Positions 1 through 6,964 of a stretch of DNA of 64,000 nt are shown in pieces (within the stretch, counting starts at the first letter, position 1; each line of letters begins with the position of its first letter). A program made the position numbers and the translations under genes. Under the pieces are notes generated by a model. It saw only the letters and a list, made by a program, of their open reading frames with translations. It made no database searches and had not been told where the DNA came from. Source of the DNA: Rhodospirillales bacterium. Lineage in GTDB: Bacteria; Pseudomonadota; Alphaproteobacteria; SMXQ01. The stretch is from the NCBI GenBank assembly GCA_018666775.1, contig JABIXC010000017.1:558001-622000 (forward strand), given 5' to 3'.

Positions 1-1717
1 GAAGACCAACGGTGATGATCAAAAGACTACCCATTAACAAGGTACCAATGGCCGCAACGGCTTCGATATAGCCTTCATCCCACATGTTCCAGATCAGAAT
101 GGCCAAAACCTGATTTTCCTGGCCTTCATAAAGGATCAATGGCTTACCAGCGATGCGGATGGCATGAAGCATCACCCAAATCCAGACGCCCACAAAAGTC
201 GGCATCATTAATGGGAAGAACACCCGCCACATGGTCCGCCAGCGCATTGCCCCACTAACATGGGCCGCCTCTTCCAGATCTTTGTGAATTTGCAAAATAG
301 CCGCATTCATGGATCGCGTACCATAGGCCATGAAGCCAACGGTAAAGGCGATGGTCATGGCCGTGATGCCACCGTGAATGGGAATGCCCAATTTGTCGAT
401 CTGCAAAAAGGCCCACAAGAATGCCAGCCCCATAACGATCCCCGGAATGGCATGGGGGATAAATGACAACTGATCCAATATCCGCCGCCCAACAAATTTG
501 GAACGAACAATCACCATTGAAACAACGAAAGAACATATGACCGTCGCCGTTGATGTTGCCACCACAAGGATCAGGGTATTTTTCATCACCGTGCCGATCA
601 GCTCGGTTTCAAACAGTTGCATATAATTCGACCAGGTAAAGCCATTAAGTGCCTTCATGCTTGGGGCCTGCAGATACGGCAAAAATGACGTAAACAGGAA
701 CACCAGGAAGGGGAGCAACATGGACAAGGTCAGATACAAAAAAGCGATGCAGAGTGCAGGATAGCGCCATTTACCCAAGGCAAATTCCCGGGGACGATAC
801 CCCTTACCCGTAATAATGGTGAACCGTTCTGAACGCGAGATAACCCGGGCGTAAAAGTACGTTCCGACAATGGCAATCAACAGGTAAACCATGGCCAAGG
901 CATTGGCTTGACCATAATTGGGCAGGTACGTCACCGAATGCAGGATTGAATAGATTTTTGTCGAAAAGACATAAATGCCTGACGGCAGCCCCAAAATACC
1001 CGGCACCTCGAACACTTCTAGTGCCGTCATGGCTTGATAGATAATAACCGCGATCAAACCCGGCAGCATCAAACGGGCTGTCACCTTGCGCATGGTTGTT
1101 GATGGTTTAGCCCCTGACATCGCAGCAGCTTCTTCAAGGGTTGGGTCCATGGACCGCAACAGTGGGACCAACATCAAAAAGGCCGTTGGCACCAGCCGCA
1201 ATCCTTCGATAAAGATCATCCCACCAAGGGAATAAATATTAATGGGTCCAAGGTCGAACAAATCTTTGAGATAGGTATTCAAAAACCCGATGCGCGGGGA
1301 AAGCAGCAAAACCCAAGCCATGGCCTGCAACATGGATGGCACGGCCAACGTCATGGGAATGCCCGCATAAATCCACATTTTTCCGGGTATGTCTGTGCGT
1401 TCCACCAACCACGCCAGCGTCACGGCCGTTAAGATTCCGAACACCGTGGCACCAACCACATAGATCATGGTGTTGTAAAAGACTGAATAGGTAGACGGAT
1501 CGAACCAAACTTCTTCGTAGTTCTCCAGGCTCATTTTATCGAATGAGAACTCAGTCGGCAGGGAAGCCGTGCTGAAACTACCCAGAACCAGAAACACCAG
1601 CGGTGTGATCACCAAAGTCGCAACTGTCAGGAACACCATCCATTGCCATAGACCGAACCGCGTAGCCCACGTTGTGAACGCCACATGGGGCGATCTGATA
1701 ATTTCCATGGCTGTCAT
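1..1717 (-). CDS. ABC transporter permease, FbpB/ThiP-type double module (C-terminus beyond window)
   Basis: Inner-membrane permease of an iron/thiamine/spermidine-type ABC importer. About 572 codons are visible and the C-terminus lies past base 1. Two permease modules are fused in one chain: the cytoplasmic coupling (EAA) loops read LEEAAAMSGA near residue 193 and LEEAAHVSGA near residue 482, each between hydrophobic helices, and the usual total is about 12 helices. I start at the ATG at 1717, which has an AGGGA about 9 nt upstream; a second ATG at 1708 is in frame. It follows the binding-protein gene by 49 bp on the same strand and so should serve it, but no ATPase gene is adjacent. The complete permease at 42664-44415 is a close paralogue along its whole length, for example sharing the SERFTI.TGKGYRPR stretch. 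Specificity is unknown. Confidence 0.93.
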   Translation of the reverse strand, partial: MTAMEIIRSPHVAFTTWATRFGLWQWMVFLTVATLVITPLVFLVLGSFSTASLPTEFSFDKMSLENYEEVWFDPSTYSVFYNTMIYVVGATVFGILTAVTLAWLVERTDIPGKMWIYAGIPMTLAVPSMLQAMAWVLLLSPRIGFLNTYLKDLFDLGPINIYSLGGMIFIEGLRLVPTAFLMLVPLLRSMDPTLEEAAAMSGAKPSTTMRKVTARLMLPGLIAVIIYQAMTALEVFEVPGILGLPSGIYVFSTKIYSILHSVTYLPNYGQANALAMVYLLIAIVGTYFYARVISRSERFTIITGKGYRPREFALGKWRYPALCIAFLYLTLSMLLPFLVFLFTSFLPYLQAPSMKALNGFTWSNYMQLFETELIGTVMKNTLILVVATSTATVICSFVVSMVIVRSKFVGRRILDQLSFIPHAIPGIVMGLAFLWAFLQIDKLGIPIHGGITAMTIAFTVGFMAYGTRSMNAAILQIHKDLEEAAHVSGAMRWRTMWRVFFPLMMPTFVGVWIWVMLHAIRIAGKPLILYEGQENQVLAILIWNMWDEGYIEAVAAIGTLLMGSLLIITVGL

Positions 1718-1766
1718 TTGTTCTAATTCCCTATTCTATGAATTTTACGCAAAACCTTATATTTTA

Positions 1767-3173
1767 CTATTTTTTGCAAGCAACTGATTTAGCTTCTTTC
1801 TTGCCCGTAGGGTGGCTCACCTTACAGCGCATCCCAATCTTCAGGATGGAACGGTCTGCTTCCTGACCATTGATGCTAAGCACCGTCCGCCGACCACTGA
1901 TTTTAATGGTTTTATCTTTGCCCTTCACCTTGAAAGTCAAAAACCGTCCGCCCCGTTTGATTTTGGTAATTTTGGATGAAAACGACAGCAGCGCAAGTTT
2001 CTTTTCAGGCCCAGACAGCCCAATCCATAAGGGATTCCAGATGCGCAACAGTTTCGGATATTCTTTTTCCAATTCTGGCCTGCGGAAGGCAATCGGTTTC
2101 CCCTCTACTGCTTTGGGGAAGGCCAGAAATTTCTTACCCCGAAGGCCTTTGTGAGCAGGCGGGGCGCTATTGGCTGCAAACTGGGATATCTGGCCTTCTT
2201 TTGACAAAAACCAGTTCACGAACAGCTTTGATGCATTGGGATGGGGATTGCCCTTAAGCACACCCATTTCAGAAACGGCCAATGGCACGGGCGTTGGGCA
2301 ATGCCACGCAATAGGCGCACCCTTGGCCACGTACTGGCTGGTCCGATACGACGCCGACGGAACAGCCGCATCAAATTCACCCGCAATCACCAGTGACAGC
2401 AAAGCATTGGTGCCTTCTTTACGAACCTGAGGCTTAACGACCGAAAAGAATTTTTTCATGTAATTGGTCGTCCACTCGGCACCGTTTTTGCCCCACAGCA
2501 TTAACAGCCACAGCTGGGGCCGGTTGCCCGTCCCAATTTTTCCGCCATGCCACCGCTTGTTGGTAAGAATATCCCCCCAGGTTTTGGGAAGATCAGATTT
2601 CTTTACCCGGTCGGTGTTATAGGCCATGCACCAGTAACGCAGGCGTTGACCAACCCACAACCCGCCGGGTTCGCGGGTGCCTTTTTCAAGATTATTAAAA
2701 TTGGGGATTTGCCGTAAATCCATCAACGCATCCGCTTCGCGGTAGCTAAAAAAGCCTCCACCAAAGCCGGTTACAATATCGGTGACAAAACGACCCTGCT
2801 TCCAGGCAATCAACGATTTGATCACCCGTGCGTTAAAACCAGCGCGGGAATAGCGAATATTGACAAAGGGATAGCGTTCCTTGAACGGTGCGGAAAGTTT
2901 TCTGAACTGGGCCGGGTCCCAGGACGCAATGATCTTCAGCGTGCCCTCTTTTTTAGCACCCTTGACCCAGCCTGGGGGCACCTTCAATTCACCATCAAGG
3001 CCCTTTAAAATGGATGGCTCAAATTTGAGTTTTTTCAGAATTTGTTTGGTGGCCTTTGGCAGTTCCCCCGCGTGAGCAGAGGAAACAAATGATGCCATCA
3101 CAGCAGCAGCAATGACCGCCCCGAGAGCCATCCTTGGAACATAGATACGTGGTAAAAATAAGCCCATTGTCAT
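1767..3173 (-). CDS. ABC importer periplasmic binding protein with basic two-Cys C-terminal domain (SBP A)
   Basis: Extracellular solute-binding protein of the ferric-iron/putrescine (type 2) class, 468 aa. It has an N-terminal signal peptide with likely cleavage after AHA near residue 36. The ligand-binding core contains two family-conserved cysteines, in RYWCMAYNTD and WHCPTPVPL. Residues about 402-468 form an extra domain (KRGGRF ... SGRRT ... GMRC ... VAC) that also ends three other ABC binding proteins and, twice, two Tct-type binding proteins in this window. The ATG at 3173 follows a clear GGGGAGG ribosome site. Two tandem stem-loops sit just upstream (3188-3234). The gene lies between the M24 gene and the permease, so it should feed that permease. 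Its counterpart in the inverted cassette is 18118-19494. The ligand is unknown. Confidence 0.93.
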   Translation of the reverse strand: MTMGLFLPRIYVPRMALGAVIAAAVMASFVSSAHAGELPKATKQILKKLKFEPSILKGLDGELKVPPGWVKGAKKEGTLKIIASWDPAQFRKLSAPFKERYPFVNIRYSRAGFNARVIKSLIAWKQGRFVTDIVTGFGGGFFSYREADALMDLRQIPNFNNLEKGTREPGGLWVGQRLRYWCMAYNTDRVKKSDLPKTWGDILTNKRWHGGKIGTGNRPQLWLLMLWGKNGAEWTTNYMKKFFSVVKPQVRKEGTNALLSLVIAGEFDAAVPSASYRTSQYVAKGAPIAWHCPTPVPLAVSEMGVLKGNPHPNASKLFVNWFLSKEGQISQFAANSAPPAHKGLRGKKFLAFPKAVEGKPIAFRRPELEKEYPKLLRIWNPLWIGLSGPEKKLALLSFSSKITKIKRGGRFLTFKVKGKDKTIKISGRRTVLSINGQEADRSILKIGMRCKVSHPTGKKEAKSVACKK

Positions 3174-3187
3174 TTCAACCTCCCCAT

Positions 3188-3234
3188 GTCGGGTTTGTTC
3201 CCGACGTTTTAAATTCCCACGGGTTTGTTCCCGT
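3188..3234 (-). promoter_or_regulatory. Tandem stem-loops in the M24-SBP intergenic gap
   Basis: Two consecutive perfect hairpins: GTCGGG/CCCGAC at 3188-3205 and ACGGG/CCCGT at 3219-3234. On the transcribed (minus) strand both have the same AACAAA hexaloop. They lie between the stop of the M24 gene and the ribosome site of SBP A. Neither is directly followed by a long U tract in the direction of transcription, so mRNA processing or stabilisation of the binding-protein message is more likely than termination (inference). Confidence 0.6.
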
Positions 3235-3273
3235 TATTTTTAAATTTTGAACCACATTGCCTAAAGGGTTAAA

Positions 3274-4494
3274 TCACCCTTCGGCAACGATCAGATCATG
3301 GGGACGCTTTCCTAAGCGCTTCCCCCCATTTTTCGTGATGATTACCGTATCACCCCAAGTACAAATATGCGAACTATTGGCGGTTTCCGCCGAAGGCTTG
3401 CAGATAAAAACCATATTTTCTTTCAGTTCCACGGCCAATTGTTCGGGATCACGGGCATGATTGGTAATAATCGGCCCATCATCCCCGGCACCGCGGCCAT
3501 GCATGGTCAATTTTGTTTTTGCACCGGCAATGGGACCCGAAGTCGGCACCAGTTTTTTACCCGATGCCGCTGTCAATTCTGCCAATTCTTTTACAGATAT
3601 CCCCGGCTTCAAATTTTCCAGGGCCATATTGAACACTTCGCGCTGAACTTTAATCAACTCCTGATGGATTGGGTCCATGACCTCAACAAAAACCGGCTGC
3701 ACGGCTTGTGAACGGTACCCCATCCAGTTGGCCTCCAGTTCATTGAGAATCATATCGCCCCGTTCCAAAATCCGGTGCGATGGCCGGGTCAGGGTACGCA
3801 CAGGATTGTTCCCTGACACCCAGTTACAATGGACAGGAATTTCGGAACCGTTTCGCATCATGGCGTATTGCGCCGCCGCCCAAACTTCCCAATCTTTTTC
3901 GCCCACCTTGGCCGCGGCTACCTTTGCCTCAATGCCCTTTTCAATAATTTCCATGGATTTGGTCAACGCATCCACTTCTTCATCGCTTTTGACGTGGCGC
4001 AAATTGGCCATGACATTGGTGACATCGACCAGTTCTGCTTTTGGAAAGGTTTCACGAATTTGTTTCCAAAACCCATACCCAATGATGCCTTCCGGGGTTC
4101 TGGTCCCACCAATTTCTCCAAGCCCAACAATGCCAATGCGGCCATTATCAACGCCCAGTTCCTTCAGGCGTTCAACGGTAACGCGGCCATAATTGCGCCG
4201 CGCCTCTCTGACATCCAGGGTCCAATCCTGAACCGTTGGCCACCGGGGTGCTGCCGATGTGGCAATGGCGGTAACATCGCCTTCCAATGGAAAGACCACG
4301 GCAATATCCGCATCACCCCCACCCCCCACATGAGACAGGTAACGGGAATTGGCCTGAAAATCAGTGGAATGGCCGGTGTTATTAGGCGCAACGATGACAT
4401 CCAGATTTTCTTCCTGCATTTTCGCGCGCACGCGTTTCCAACGCGCATCGCGTTCAGCCAGTGAAAATCTTGGGTATGGGTACAGTTCCGCCAT
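3274..4494 (-). CDS. M24 (creatinase/prolidase-fold) protein lacking most metal ligands
   Basis: Pita-bread-fold protein of 406 aa: creatinase N-domain over residues 1-150, then the M24 domain. In M24 metallopeptidases five residues (D, D, H, E, E) bind two metals. Here the aligned positions read NELEANWMGYRSQ (first Asp is Glu, second Asp is Gln), TMHGRGAG (His kept), CKPSAE (Glu is Lys) and TWGDT (Glu is Gly). Four of five ligands are therefore changed. Loss of metal ligands with a retained His is also the situation in creatinase, which hydrolyses a C-N bond without metal, so a creatinase-like hydrolase is more plausible than an aminopeptidase; this is inference. The ATG at 4494 follows GAGGAAACC, 19 bp after the double VOC gene. 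The paralogue at 16827-18074 has the same substitutions. Confidence 0.85.
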   Translation of the reverse strand: MAELYPYPRFSLAERDARWKRVRAKMQEENLDVIVAPNNTGHSTDFQANSRYLSHVGGGGDADIAVVFPLEGDVTAIATSAAPRWPTVQDWTLDVREARRNYGRVTVERLKELGVDNGRIGIVGLGEIGGTRTPEGIIGYGFWKQIRETFPKAELVDVTNVMANLRHVKSDEEVDALTKSMEIIEKGIEAKVAAAKVGEKDWEVWAAAQYAMMRNGSEIPVHCNWVSGNNPVRTLTRPSHRILERGDMILNELEANWMGYRSQAVQPVFVEVMDPIHQELIKVQREVFNMALENLKPGISVKELAELTAASGKKLVPTSGPIAGAKTKLTMHGRGAGDDGPIITNHARDPEQLAVELKENMVFICKPSAETANSSHICTWGDTVIITKNGGKRLGKRPHDLIVAEG

Positions 4495-4513
4495 TGGTTT
4501 CCTCTATTTCTTT

Positions 4514-5446
4514 TTATGTGTTGTTTGAAACAAGTTCGATAAAGTTTCCGCCCGGGTCCCGGCAATAGACCGATGCCGAAATTAGATCAGTGTCGCTGTG
4601 TTCAACCGGACCATAGAAGCGCCAATTTTCTGCCCGCAGTCGATCACAGACCGCCGCTAGGCCACGCTGGGACACGCGAAAGGCAACCCGCGGCGTGCCC
4701 AATTTTTCAAATTCCGGGCTTTCCTGCGTGTGCTGATTGGAAAGATAAAGGCCAAGCGTGCTGTCGCCAGCATCGAAGTAAACCTGCATGTTCACCCGGG
4801 GCAAAACTTTCTGATTGACCATGGATGAATAGCGTTTATCCAACCGGCGCGTGCCCGGGGCCATGTCTTCCTTGCCATCCGCCCAGTCTTTCGCGCGAAT
4901 GTAATCGGCCGTCGCCCAACCAACCCGATGGGCCGCTGAAAGCCCGAGAACACGGCCATAAAATATTTCGCCCCATTGAATATCACCAACCTGAACCGCC
5001 ACATGATCAAGCGCTGGGACAAACCCGTCAATATCTTGGCCGACCACAAGCTGCACGCGATTGCCAAAGGGATCAAAAAAGTAGAACGGGTTGGCTTCTT
5101 CGCACGGGTTGTCTTCTTTGTAGGTAAAGGTTTCAATGCCCTGATGACCAAGGCTGGCCGCGATTTTCTTCCGGGCTTCAAGACCAACCCTGAAGGCAAA
5201 ATGAACGCCAGTGTCCTTAAGGTCAATTGGGTTTTTTCCCGCCACAAGAACCAGATGCTGATCCTTGGCACAGTTCAGCACCACACCCCCATCAATGCCC
5301 GGCCAGCGCGCTTGGCCTGACTCCACAAACCCCAAACCATCGGTATAAAAAACACGGGCCGCCTCAAGATCATCGACCTCGATCACCACATGGTTCAGCC
5401 CTTCCACATCAATGTCTGGGAGAGGGTTGGTATCTGCATCAAGCAC
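4514..5446 (-). CDS. Two-domain VOC (glyoxalase/extradiol-type) protein
   Basis: About 310 aa with two vicinal-oxygen-chelate modules, roughly residues 12-140 and 145-310, the architecture of type I extradiol dioxygenases. The usual H-H-E metal triad is split and incomplete: module 1 shows NHVVIEV, VHFAFRV and then NRVQLVV (Gln in place of Glu); module 2 shows DHVAVQV, PRVAFRV (Arg in place of His) and FIELVSN. Whether it binds metal is therefore open. I prefer the GTG at 5446, which has GGAAGGG six bases upstream and gives an N-terminus close in length to the paralogue; a GTG at 5461 is in frame and nearly touches the upstream stop. It is the third gene of the left VOC-Rieske cassette; the counterpart is 15880-16827. 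Confidence 0.85.
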   Translation of the reverse strand: MLDADTNPLPDIDVEGLNHVVIEVDDLEAARVFYTDGLGFVESGQARWPGIDGGVVLNCAKDQHLVLVAGKNPIDLKDTGVHFAFRVGLEARKKIAASLGHQGIETFTYKEDNPCEEANPFYFFDPFGNRVQLVVGQDIDGFVPALDHVAVQVGDIQWGEIFYGRVLGLSAAHRVGWATADYIRAKDWADGKEDMAPGTRRLDKRYSSMVNQKVLPRVNMQVYFDAGDSTLGLYLSNQHTQESPEFEKLGTPRVAFRVSQRGLAAVCDRLRAENWRFYGPVEHSDTDLISASVYCRDPGGNFIELVSNNT

Positions 5447-5463
5447 GTTGATCCCTTCCACGT

Positions 5464-5931
5464 TTAGCCAATCGCCATATCGGGCACGGCGTTGTATTCA
5501 GCGTCTTCATCACGACGCCAGACAATTTCCAGAAAATTGCCACTGGGGTCTTTAAAATAAATAGATTGCCCAAAAGGGCCGGCTTCGGGTTGATCCACAG
5601 GACCTTCAAACCGACAGTCATTGGCTTTCAACTTTGAAAGCACATCATCAAAGTGATCCCGCTTGACGGTAAAGGCGTGGCGAATACCCATGGCACCCTT
5701 TAACTGATCTTCCGGGGGCATGGGCATCAAATCCGGGGCCAAAGCCACGGCAAACAGAAAATCACCCAACATATAGGCTTCGTGAACCGAACGACCGCGC
5801 AGGGTGTCTTCGGTAATGAAATTGACTGCGCCAGCATGGGTGGCACCCAAAACATTGCAATAAAAATCACCCGCTTCTTTCAGGTCGTGGACGCAAATGC
5901 CACTGTGGGAAAGTGTTTCAACATCAGCCAT
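5464..5931 (-). CDS. Single-domain VOC family protein
   Basis: A 155-residue glyoxalase/bleomycin-resistance/dioxygenase-fold protein with an apparently intact metal triad: His in LSHSGICV near residue 9, His in IRHAFTV and Glu in FLEIVW. The end is extended by a short polar tail (RRDEDAEYN). The ATG at 5931 follows AGGAGC. Its counterpart in the inverted cassette, 15404-15883, shares the SHSGICVHDLKEA start and the FLEI.WRRDED end. It lies between the VOC-Rieske fusion and the double VOC gene with short gaps, so the three are probably co-translated. Lyase, isomerase or dioxygenase chemistry cannot be told apart from sequence alone. Confidence 0.88.
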   Translation of the reverse strand: MADVETLSHSGICVHDLKEAGDFYCNVLGATHAGAVNFITEDTLRGRSVHEAYMLGDFLFAVALAPDLMPMPPEDQLKGAMGIRHAFTVKRDHFDDVLSKLKANDCRFEGPVDQPEAGPFGQSIYFKDPSGNFLEIVWRRDEDAEYNAVPDMAIG

Positions 5932-5970
5932 CGTATTGCTCCTGTTATTCAGATCTTCTGTCGCATTGAT

Positions 5971-6786
5971 TCAAGACGGTGCAGCCACCGCGGTGGCACT
6001 TTTGGTACGCGCACCAGGTTCGGCCGGGGTTAATTGATCAGGCAAGAAATCTTCGCGCAACAGCGTCGTTTCCGGGTCTACCACCACCGCACCGGTTTCA
6101 TCTATGTGAATGGGGTGCAACCGCATAGGCGGACAAGGGCGACTTGTTTCCTGCATGATTCCTGAACGACCAAACCGGGCACCGTGCATGGGGCAAATAA
6201 AATGGAAATGTTCTTTTTTCCAGGCCAGCATGCCGTTCAGATGCGTGCACCAGCGTGAAAGGGCCAGAAACCCATCCTCCAGGCGCACCAGAAAAAATTT
6301 CCCCTTAACAAAGGGCTTAACCGTTCCCACGGGAAAATCATCAAGGTTGCCACACGTAATGGGGCCAGTATTTTCACAAATGATCGCGGTCGATTCCGGC
6401 GCATATGCCTGCACCTGATAACGGTGGCCGTCTGGGTCGAACACATCCATCGAATATTCGCCCATGGCGCGGAACTGGGCCCGGCTATCGGTGGTGTCGA
6501 ACCCCATGTTCTCTACCCTTTCGCGGCACCGATTCAATTCATCAATGGTCATCAACCATGCATGATGAATGGTTGATGAATTGGGTCGGATGGGGGTCAC
6601 CTCAGGCACTTCTACCAACAGAATACGCTGGCGGGTATTCATCGCCAAAAGCGACGTCGGCCCGTCATCAATCACAAGATCACGACCAACGATTTCCAAC
6701 CCAAAGGCATCAACGTAAAATTTTTCAGATCGGTCAAGATCAGTCACATGGATCACCATATGACTAAAACCGTCAATGATACTCAC
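5971..6786 (-). CDS. VOC-Rieske fusion protein
   Basis: About 271 aa joining two domains not normally in one chain. Residues 1-130 are a VOC module (His9 in FSHM; His74-His75 in IHHAW; Gln in place of the usual Glu in HRYQVQAY). Residues about 140-245 are a Rieske [2Fe-2S] module with C180-T-H182 and, after 15 residues, C198-P-M-H201. I start at the GTG at 6786: it has GGGGAG 10 nt upstream and makes the N-terminus align residue for residue with the paralogue at 14567 (...FSH at 7-9). The ATG at 6840, 18 codons earlier, has no ribosome site. It is the first gene of the left cassette. A Rieske centre on a VOC protein suggests electron delivery to, or redox sensing at, the VOC site (inference). 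Confidence 0.87.
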   Translation of the reverse strand: MSIIDGFSHMVIHVTDLDRSEKFYVDAFGLEIVGRDLVIDDGPTSLLAMNTRQRILLVEVPEVTPIRPNSSTIHHAWLMTIDELNRCRERVENMGFDTTDSRAQFRAMGEYSMDVFDPDGHRYQVQAYAPESTAIICENTGPITCGNLDDFPVGTVKPFVKGKFFLVRLEDGFLALSRWCTHLNGMLAWKKEHFHFICPMHGARFGRSGIMQETSRPCPPMRLHPIHIDETGAVVVDPETTLLREDFLPDQLTPAEPGARTKSATAVAAPS

Positions 6787-6964
6787 AACTGTTTCACTCC
6801 CCGTGCCTGCCCTTTTATCGGGCAAATCTACCATATCCATGGTTTTTTAGTATTCGAAACGCATTTTAAACATCAAATTAGGCTGTGACACTCAAAAAGT
6901 CACTTTTCGACCTAAATTATTCGGGAATTTGGGGATTGGGCCCTATCAAAGTGGCATACATGGC

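Larger units (their letters stand above)
1767..6786 (-). repeat. Left arm of an inverted five-gene duplication
   Basis: Five genes in transcription order (VOC-Rieske, VOC, double VOC, M24, ABC binding protein) match, one for one and in the same order, the plus-strand genes at 14567-19494. The similarity is clear at protein level but the copies have diverged, so this is an old duplication or two acquisitions rather than a recent rearrangement. The arms are about 7.8 kb apart, and the left arm alone continues into a permease. Confidence 0.85.

Noticed and set aside
3829-4464. Long plus-strand frames (up to 211 codons) opposite the M24 gene
   Set aside because: Shadow of the M24 coding sequence; no ribosome site and no recognisable domain.
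3274-4494. M24 protein as a DddP-type DMSP lyase
   Set aside because: DddP keeps the M24 metal ligands (Asp, Asp, His, Glu, Glu). Here four of five are replaced, so the assignment fails despite similar size and a possibly marine context.
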